NCBI RefSeq assembly: GCF_011745145.1
Contig: NZ_CP050191.1
Location: 833,991 to 897,990 of the forward strand
Length of the DNA: 64,000 nucleotides
DNA from: Mycobacterium sp. DL440
GTDB taxonomy: Bacteria; Actinomycetota; Actinomycetes; Mycobacteriales; Mycobacteriaceae
Direction of reading: 5' to 3'
The position numbers and the translations under genes were made by a program. Shown here one piece after another: positions 58,867 to 64,000 of the stretch; the stretch's first letter is position 1, and every line of letters starts with the position of its first letter. The notes beneath the pieces are model-generated. The model did not search any database and was not told where the DNA came from. It worked only from the letters and a program-made list of their open reading frames with translations.

Positions 58867-61055
58867 TTCGCCAGCGGATCCCGCGGCAGCCCCAGCAGGC
58901 GCTCGGCGATCGTGTTGCGGATGATCTCCGATGTCCCGCCGGCGATGGTCAAGCACCTGGCGTACAGGTAGGCGCGGGTCAACTCGGGCGTTCTGCCGGC
59001 GACCGCGGAGGTGCCGGCCAGCTCGATCGCGAGTTCGCTGACGTGTTGCGAGGATTCGGCCTGCAGCAGCTTGCTGACGTTGGCCTCGGCCGCGGTGTCG
59101 CCGCCGGCGATGGCACGGCTGGCATTGCGCAGATTCAGCAGGCGCAGGGCATGCAGCTCGGCGATCACCTCGCCGACCCGGTGCTCCCAGCGCGCCGATA
59201 TTGCGGGAGAAGCGTTGTCGAGCAGTTTGATCAGGTCATCGGCGCCCACGCCGATGGCGCCGGAGCCACCGCCGATCGAGACCCGCTCATTGCCGAGCGT
59301 CGCGCGTGCCACCAGCCAGCCGCGGTTGACGTCGCCGACGACATCGCTGTCGGGGACGAACACATCGTCGAAGAACACCTCGTTGAACAAGGCCTCACCG
59401 GTGAGCTCACGCAGCGGCAGCACTCGGATCCCAGGAGCGGACATGTCGATCGCCATCATCGTGACACCCGCGTGCTTGGGAGCCTCGGGATCGGTGCGCA
59501 CAGTCGCCAGGCCCCACTGGCATTCGTGGGCCAAGCTGGTCCACACCTTCTGCCCGGTGACCCGCCAGCCGCCGTCGACCCGGGTGGCTGTGGTGCGTAC
59601 CGCGGCGGCGTCAGAGCCCGCGCCGGGTTCGGAAAACAGTTGGCACCAGTTGGTCTGACCGCGCAGCACAGGATCGACCCAGCGGGACCGCTGGTCATCG
59701 GTGCCAGCCTGCGCGATGGTCAGCATCACCCAGCCGGTGATACCCAGGTCGGGAAGCTCGATACCGCTGTCGGCGGCGAACTCCTCCTCGATGACGAGTT
59801 GCTCGACCACACCGGCATGGCGTCCCCACGGTTTGGGCCAGTGCGGCACCAGATAACCAGAATCGACCAGGTAATCGCGCTGCTCGCCGGAAGGTAGCCC
59901 ACGCAGCCGCCCGACCGCATCGGCCGCCTCACGCCGGAACCGGTCGGCCTCGGCGGGCAGGGCGAACGATGCGCCGTGTGCGACTCCGGTGCGTTGCGCC
60001 TCGGCGATATCGGCCAGAGCGTCGCCGGTGTCACTGATCAGCGCGGCCAGGCTGCGGGCCCGCCGCAGGTACAGGTGCGCGTCGTGCTCCCAGGTGTAGC
60101 CGATACCGCCATGCAGCTGAATGTTCTTCTGCGCGATGAAGGTCTGCATGCGCGTCGCATGGGCCGCGGCTACCGCGGCGGCGAAGGACGCATCATCGAG
60201 ATCATTGGAGCGTGCCGCGTCCCACACCGCTGCAGTGCTCTGCTGGGCGCTGATGAGCATGTTGGCGAGGTGGTGCTTGACCGCCTGGAAGGTGCCGATG
60301 GGGCGGCCGAACTGCTCGCGAACCTTGACGTAGTCGGTGGCCATCCGGAGCGCCGCCCAGCCGACACCGACCGCTTCGGCGGCAGCGAGGATGCGAAACG
60401 CGGTGCGTGCCTTGGTGCTCGCGCCGGGGAGGATTCTTTCGGCGGGTAGCTCGACATCGCGCAGGGTGACATCGCCGATGCTGCGGGTGGTGTCCAGACC
60501 GGTGAGGGCGGTGACGGTCACGCCGTCGGCTTCCGCGTCCACCACGATCAGGTCTGCGCCGGCGGCCAGGACAAGCACACCGGCGTCGGGTGCTCCGGCG
60601 ACGGCTCGAGCGGTACCGTTGGCCACCGAGTCGCGACTGAGCGCGATATCTGACGAGAGGCCCACAGCACCAACGAGTTTCCCGTCGGCCAACGGGGGGA
60701 GAAGGGCCCTGCGCAATACATCGGTGCCGCAGCGGTCGATCACCAGAGCGGCGGTCGCAGTGGGTAGGAACGGTCCGGGGCACAGTTCGTGACCCATGGC
60801 TTCCAGCACGATGGACAGCTCGGCGATGCCGTAGCCCGAACCCCCGTACTCCTCGCCGATGGCCAGCCCATGCCAGCCGAGCGTGGCGCAGGCGTCCCAC
60901 AGGTCGGCTGGCTGTGGCGAACCGCCGTCGAGGGTGGAGCGGGCGGCAGAGCGACTGTTGTGCCTGGACAGCTGGCCTGCTGCGGAATCGGCGAGCTCAT
61001 GGTGTTCCTCGACGATGGCCAGCGCGGAGATGCTCACGATGAATACTCCCGGCAT
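58863..61055 (-). CDS. Fused double acyl-CoA dehydrogenase (FadE34/FadE6-like size)
   Basis: 730 residues (724 if GTG 61037 is used) made of two ACAD units. Unit 1 runs from [20 protein letters not shown] through [20 protein letters not shown] to [20 protein letters not shown]; unit 2 starts near 390 ([17 protein letters not shown]) with [24 protein letters not shown] and [19 protein letters not shown]. Mycobacterial FadE proteins of about 700 residues, such as the steroid-side-chain enzyme FadE34, have this design. ATG 61055 directly follows the GTCACT of the operator-like box, suggesting a leaderless start. Confidence 0.9.
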   Translation of the reverse strand: MPGVFIVSISALAIVEEHHELADSAAGQLSRHNSRSAARSTLDGGSPQPADLWDACATLGWHGLAIGEEYGGSGYGIAELSIVLEAMGHELCPGPFLPTATAALVIDRCGTDVLRRALLPPLADGKLVGAVGLSSDIALSRDSVANGTARAVAGAPDAGVLVLAAGADLIVVDAEADGVTVTALTGLDTTRSIGDVTLRDVELPAERILPGASTKARTAFRILAAAEAVGVGWAALRMATDYVKVREQFGRPIGTFQAVKHHLANMLISAQQSTAAVWDAARSNDLDDASFAAAVAAAHATRMQTFIAQKNIQLHGGIGYTWEHDAHLYLRRARSLAALISDTGDALADIAEAQRTGVAHGASFALPAEADRFRREAADAVGRLRGLPSGEQRDYLVDSGYLVPHWPKPWGRHAGVVEQLVIEEEFAADSGIELPDLGITGWVMLTIAQAGTDDQRSRWVDPVLRGQTNWCQLFSEPGAGSDAAAVRTTATRVDGGWRVTGQKVWTSLAHECQWGLATVRTDPEAPKHAGVTMMAIDMSAPGIRVLPLRELTGEALFNEVFFDDVFVPDSDVVGDVNRGWLVARATLGNERVSIGGGSGAIGVGADDLIKLLDNASPAISARWEHRVGEVIAELHALRLLNLRNASRAIAGGDTAAEANVSKLLQAESSQHVSELAIELAGTSAVAGRTPELTRAYLYARCLTIAGGTSEIIRNTIAERLLGLPRDPLAK

Positions 61056-61057
61056 AG

Positions 61058-61071
61058 TGACGAATGTGTCA
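61058..61071. promoter_or_regulatory. TGACGAATGTGTCA inverted box before fused ACAD
   Basis: TGAC/GTCA arms; read toward the ACAD it is TGACACATTCGTCACTATG ending in the start codon, nearly the same as the dehydratase-gene box at 55406. It lies between the divergent ACAD and racemase-like genes. Confidence 0.6.
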
Positions 61072-61139
61072 GATGCAATCTAACATGGCCTACAAATGAC
61101 CCAAAAGACCGGCTCAATCATATGAACGGAGCGTCAGAA

Positions 61140-62252
61140 ATGAGTGGCAGTGGTGAGGCGGAAGTCGGTTCCCGACCTGCCCGTGGCGGCCCGCTGGCCG
61201 GTATCACGGTCGTCGAGTTGGCCGGTATGGGGCCCGGCCCGCACGCAGCGATGCTGCTTGCTGACCTCGGCGCAGAGGTCCTGCGGGTGCATCGGCGTGG
61301 GCACGCGGGTGGCGGCGCTGGGCTGCGCGGTCGCCGGCTGGTCGCTGCCGATCTGAAGAACACCGACGACCTCGAGCAAGTGCGTGAACTGATCGACCGC
61401 GCCGACGTCCTCATCGAAGGATTCCGGCCCGGAGTTACGGAGCGGCTCGGTCTTGGACCCGACGAATGCATTCACCGCAATCCGGGTCTTATCTACACCC
61501 GAGTGACGGGCTGGGGGCAGACCGGACCGCGCGCCCAACAGGCCGGCCACGACATCAACTACGTGGGCCTGACCGGGTTGCTGCACGCCATGGGCGCTCC
61601 GGACAGGCCTCCCGCCCCGCCGCTGAACCTGGTCGGCGACTACGGTGGTGGCTCGATGTCCGCGGTCGTGGGTGTGCTCGCGGCCCTGGTCGAGCGGCAG
61701 GTATCCGGGCGTGGTCAGGTCGTCGATGTCGCGATCGTCAATGGCGCTGCGCTGCTAGGGCATGTGATGTGGGCGATGCGCAGCGACGGCCGCTGGTCGG
61801 ATCAGCGAGGTACCAACATTTTCGACGGATCAGCGCCGTTTTACCGCACCTATGAGTGCGCCGACGGCGGCTACGTCGCGGTGGGCGCTTTGGAGCCGGA
61901 GTTCTTCACCGAAATGCTGCGGCTGTTGGAGATCGACCCGGAAACCCTTGGTCCGCAACGGGACCAGACGGGTTGGCCCCAGATGCGGCGGGTGTTGGCG
62001 GATACGTTCCGGCAGCGCTCGCGCGACGAGTGGTCTCGGGTGTTCGCAGACAGCGACGCCTGCGTCACGCCGGTTCTGACGGTGGCCGAGGCGGCAGACG
62101 ATGCCCAGCTGCTGGCTCGCAACGTGTTTGTCGAAGTGGACGGCGTTCGCCAGCCGGCGCCCGCACCGCTGTTCTCCCGGACACCGGCGCCGCAGCCGGT
62201 GCCTGCCCGGGCTGGGGCGCTCACGCCGACGTCGCGACCGCCATCCCGGTAA
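61140..62252 (+). CDS. Alpha-methylacyl-CoA racemase-like CaiB/BaiF protein
   Basis: 370 residues from ATG 61140 (cggagcgtcagaa ribosome site; ATG 61122 would add six). AMACR signatures GHDINY (His137) and GDYGGGSM (Asp167). It is closely similar to the protein at 10871 ([10 protein letters not shown], RSRDEWxx[11 protein letters not shown] shared), so they are recent paralogues. It would epimerise a 2-methylacyl-CoA before the fused ACAD acts. The last 32 bases overlap the convergent dioxygenase gene. Confidence 0.87.
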   Translation: MSGSGEAEVGSRPARGGPLAGITVVELAGMGPGPHAAMLLADLGAEVLRVHRRGHAGGGAGLRGRRLVAADLKNTDDLEQVRELIDRADVLIEGFRPGVTERLGLGPDECIHRNPGLIYTRVTGWGQTGPRAQQAGHDINYVGLTGLLHAMGAPDRPPAPPLNLVGDYGGGSMSAVVGVLAALVERQVSGRGQVVDVAIVNGAALLGHVMWAMRSDGRWSDQRGTNIFDGSAPFYRTYECADGGYVAVGALEPEFFTEMLRLLEIDPETLGPQRDQTGWPQMRRVLADTFRQRSRDEWSRVFADSDACVTPVLTVAEAADDAQLLARNVFVEVDGVRQPAPAPLFSRTPAPQPVPARAGALTPTSRPPSR

Positions 62253-63078
62253 TCCACTCCGGCACCGGCTCGTAGACCAGCGGGGTTACCGGCCGGCCAC
62301 CGCCGGCGGCGCCGGCAGCCAGCCAGGTGCGCACTTCGTTGGCACCGGCGCCGGCACGGTCGTGGGCGGCGTCGACGAGCTGGATCAGGGACTCCAGATC
62401 CCAGGCCGCCATCGCATCGAGTACCTCAGAGTCCCAGTCTGGGCGAATCTTGTTGCGCGCGTCCGCCATACCCTCGGCGATGATGCGCGCCCGGTCCTCA
62501 TCGCTGAGGTCGTAGGTGTCGACCTCCAGGCTCGGCGGAGAATGCGATAACCCGCCGGTGCCGATCAGCAGGACGCGTTGGTCGAGGCCGTCGAGGAACC
62601 GGCCGACCTCGGCTGCGAAGTCGGCGACGCGGCGGGCAGTGGGCAGCGGAGCGGTGGCGCAGTTCACCGCCACCGGAATGACTGGCTTGGCCGTCAGTTC
62701 GCCGAGCAGGTCTCGAACCGGTTGGGCGAATGCATGATCCAGCCCGATATCGCGGCACACGGCAATGTCGAAGCCGCTGGTCAGGAGATGCTCACACAGG
62801 CGTCGGGCGAGCGCGGACGGCACGTCGAGATCACCAGCCGGATGACCCCCCTCGGCCAGGATCGACGCGGACATTGCAACACCGAAGGCGGGTACCACGT
62901 GCCGGAACGCGCGCCGGTGATCGCCGCCGAACAACACCACCACATCTGGGTCGAACTCCCGTACCTTTTTGGCGGCGGCGTCGAGCGCCGAGCGGAACAG
63001 TCGGCCTTGCAACTGCTCGACATCGCGTTCTTTGCCCGGGCTGTGGCTTGCACACACAACGAGTCGATCGGACGTCAT
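62221..63078 (-). CDS. Class III extradiol ring-cleavage dioxygenase (LigB/MhpB type)
   Basis: 285 residues from ATG 63078 (ggaggtggtgggt); ATG 63093, directly after GTCACTTCT of the upstream box, is an alternative. [10 protein letters not shown] (His12) and [13 protein letters not shown] supply the Fe(II) histidines of the LigB fold, with [15 protein letters not shown] downstream. Similar to 2,3-dihydroxyphenylpropionate 1,2-dioxygenase. It opens catechol-type rings between or beside the hydroxyls. Its presence implies an aromatic or aromatised intermediate, or a different substrate recruited to the fold. Confidence 0.85.
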   Translation of the reverse strand: MTSDRLVVCASHSPGKERDVEQLQGRLFRSALDAAAKKVREFDPDVVVLFGGDHRRAFRHVVPAFGVAMSASILAEGGHPAGDLDVPSALARRLCEHLLTSGFDIAVCRDIGLDHAFAQPVRDLLGELTAKPVIPVAVNCATAPLPTARRVADFAAEVGRFLDGLDQRVLLIGTGGLSHSPPSLEVDTYDLSDEDRARIIAEGMADARNKIRPDWDSEVLDAMAAWDLESLIQLVDAAHDRAGAGANEVRTWLAAGAAGGGRPVTPLVYEPVPEWITGMAVATSA

Positions 63079-63098
63079 ACCCACCACCTCCATAGAAG

Positions 63099-63112
63099 TG
63101 ACACTAATGTTA
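63099..63112. promoter_or_regulatory. TGACACTAATGTTA box before dioxygenase
   Basis: It lies 21 nt before ATG 63078. Read toward the gene: TAACATTAGTGTCACTTCT and then ATG 63093. Same half-site as the boxes at 48425, 55406 and 61058. Confidence 0.5.
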
Positions 63113-63187
63113 GATGAGTGGCCGCGCCCAGTGGGCATCGGCGGCTGAATCGGTGAGACGAACAACCTGGTCTTGGGAGGCGCGAAA

Positions 63188-63394
63188 GTGGCTACTGCAG
63201 ATATTGTCGGCGAGCTGGAGGCGATCAAACAACTGAAAGCGCGCTACTGCCGGTTCCTTGATGCGAAAGATGTCGTCGCGTGGAGGGCGTTGTTCGCCGA
63301 TGATGTCGTCGGAGCGGTGGACCTGGCCGTGTCCACGGGCGGAGCTGATCCACGCACGACACCGCCGCTGGAGGCTGACGCGCACGTTCTTTGA
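63188..63394 (+). pseudogene. Truncated NTF2/SnoaL-like gene
   Basis: GTG 63188 after tgggaggcgcgaaa encodes VATADIVGELEAIKQLKARY, CRFLDAKDVVAWRALFADDVV, the typical first helices of an NTF2-like (SnoaL_4) protein. After about 45 residues the text loses family likeness and stops at 68 residues, about half the usual length; a plausible tail (FELVGDMDAALPDVLKAG) appears in another frame and ends at 63452. It is a deleted or frameshifted relic between the dioxygenase promoter and the AveC-like gene. Confidence 0.6.
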
Positions 63395-63507
63395 GCTCGT
63401 TGGCGATATGGACGCCGCTCTCCCCGACGTTCTGAAGGCCGGCAACAACTAAGCCGGTCTGGTGTAATGCGCCGGCTCGTCGAACATTCCATGAGGCGTT
63501 GACACTT

Positions 63508-63523
63508 TGACAGTGAACTGTCA
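63508..63523. promoter_or_regulatory. Palindrome TGACAGT-GA-ACTGTCA before AveC-like gene
   Basis: Perfect 7-nt arms around GA, 33 nt before GTG 63557. The TGACA/TGTCA half-sites are shared with the other boxes in this region, but the centre differs, so it may bind the same or a related TetR. Confidence 0.6.
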
Positions 63524-63556
63524 TCTTTGGTAGGTCATCGCCAAAGGAGGCGTTCA

Positions 63557-64000
63557 GTGACCGATATTGCCAGCCGCGGGACGTTCGATGAGACGGCCGC
63601 ACCGGCTCCTGTTCAAATCAAGACACTGCGACCCGTGCTGTTCTGGTCGAGTGTGGGCGCCGTCTGTGTAGCGGTCGCCGCGTACGTCTATCTGTCGTGG
63701 ATCGTCTCGGGCAATGCGGCGCCAGTCGATCCGGGTCCCGATGCGATCCCCGGCGGTACCCGGCTGGCGATCGCAGTATTCCAAATTGCCTGCCCCATAC
63801 TGGCTTTCGCCGCGATCGTCTACGTCGTCCGCAAAAGTCTGCGGGAACGGCAGCTGTGCGTCGAGGCCGCTGTCGTGATCGGGTCGGCCATCGCCTGGTG
63901 GCATGACCCGCTGATCAACTGGTTCCAGCCCGTGCTCTTCTACAACGCGGGTCTGGTCAATTTCGGCAACTGGATGGAGAACGTCCCCGGCTCGCTCAGC
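63557..64000 (+). CDS. AveC-family membrane protein, 5' part (runs off the window)
   Basis: GTG 63557 follows a strong ribosome site (aaaggaggcgttca) and the frame stays open for 148 codons to the window edge. Hydrophobic spans are seen at about 30-50 (VLFWSSVGAVCVAVAAYVYL) and 72-95 (LAIAVFQIACPILAFAAIVY). AveC-type text follows: AAVVIGSAIAWWHDPLINW, VLFYNAGLVNFGNWMENVPG. AveC acts in avermectin spiroketal formation, while mycobacterial members are uncharacterised. Role here unknown; the C-terminal half lies beyond the window. Confidence 0.78.
   Translation, partial: MTDIASRGTFDETAAPAPVQIKTLRPVLFWSSVGAVCVAVAAYVYLSWIVSGNAAPVDPGPDAIPGGTRLAIAVFQIACPILAFAAIVYVVRKSLRERQLCVEAAVVIGSAIAWWHDPLINWFQPVLFYNAGLVNFGNWMENVPGSLS

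Noticed and set aside
58854..59897. Plus-strand open frame of 347 codons
   Set aside because: It lies entirely antisense to the fused acyl-CoA dehydrogenase, which has clear motifs in both units.
1..64000. CRISPR array, tRNA or rRNA genes
   Set aside because: No regularly spaced direct repeats and no recognisable tRNA or rRNA sequence was seen on either strand.

Overview
The window looks like chromosomal (or large-plasmid) DNA of a high-GC actinobacterium, most likely a non-tuberculous Mycobacterium/Mycolicibacterium. Supporting signs are mce/yrbE genes, mycofactocin-coupled short-chain dehydrogenases with an NDMA-type alcohol dehydrogenase, several F420-type luciferase-like oxidoreductases, fadD/fadE/CaiB-type lipid genes and many TetR regulators. 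No rRNA, tRNA, CRISPR array or transposase is recognisable. Nearly everything is catabolic: CoA activation, acyl-CoA dehydrogenation, hydration, SDR oxidation, P450 hydroxylation and hydrolysis.

Region 1 (1-6.5 kb): SDR, alpha/beta hydrolase and an atypical SDR, followed by a decayed mce locus. mceA has one frameshift, mceB has a frameshift plus a TAG stop (perhaps a third lesion), mceC is intact, and a stub of mceD runs into the C-terminal end of a YrbE permease.

Region 2 (6.5-24 kb): a leftward fadD-cupin-nitroreductase-NTF2 operon, then two related modules. Module A is tetR, alpha-methylacyl-CoA-racemase-like, ACAD11-like acyl-CoA dehydrogenase and an APH-kinase remnant. Module B is tetR, an acyl-CoA dehydrogenase remnant, an intact APH kinase, SDR and LLM. 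The modules kept opposite members of an ACAD/APH pair and share an AACAATGTTGTT-like box. An AT-richer three-gene block of foreign look (SnoaL-like, enoyl-CoA hydratase, quinone-oxidoreductase-like) lies between them at 13.65-16.3 kb. From 20.9 to 23.6 kb are gene fragments: fadD ends, a frameshifted LLM and a truncated Baeyer-Villiger-type monooxygenase.

Region 3 (24-36 kb): thioesterase/SDR diverge from a double-length CaiB/BaiF CoA-transferase; a TetR diverges from an amidohydrolase. Both promoters carry the same TAATG-N6-CATTA inverted repeat. The amidohydrolase is followed by a thiolase-fold protein without the nucleophile cysteine, its DUF35 partner and a small Cys-rich protein, then P450, alpha/beta hydrolase, 3-hydroxyacid-dehydrogenase-like protein and a mycofactocin-type SDR.

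Region 4 (36-47 kb): TetR/FAD-monooxygenase, two APH-fold proteins around an LLM, TetR with a perfect palindrome beside it, a second amidohydrolase, a strong convergent hairpin, and a leftward P450-ECH-DUF35-SDR-NMO operon.

Region 5 (47-64 kb): P450s, a [3Fe-4S] ferredoxin, SDR, NDMA-type ADH, ALDH, a paired FAS1-like dehydratase/MaoC, a tandem double TetR, CaiB transferase, fused double acyl-CoA dehydrogenase, second racemase-like transferase, class III extradiol dioxygenase and an AveC-family membrane protein running off the end. Related TGACA/TGTCA inverted boxes sit at several divergent promoters here, suggesting one regulon. Taken together, regions 3-5 could take a branched, isoprenoid-like or ring-bearing substrate through hydroxylation, oxidation to an acid, CoA-thioester formation, racemisation, beta-oxidation and aldolytic or ring cleavage. 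The substrate cannot be read from the sequence.
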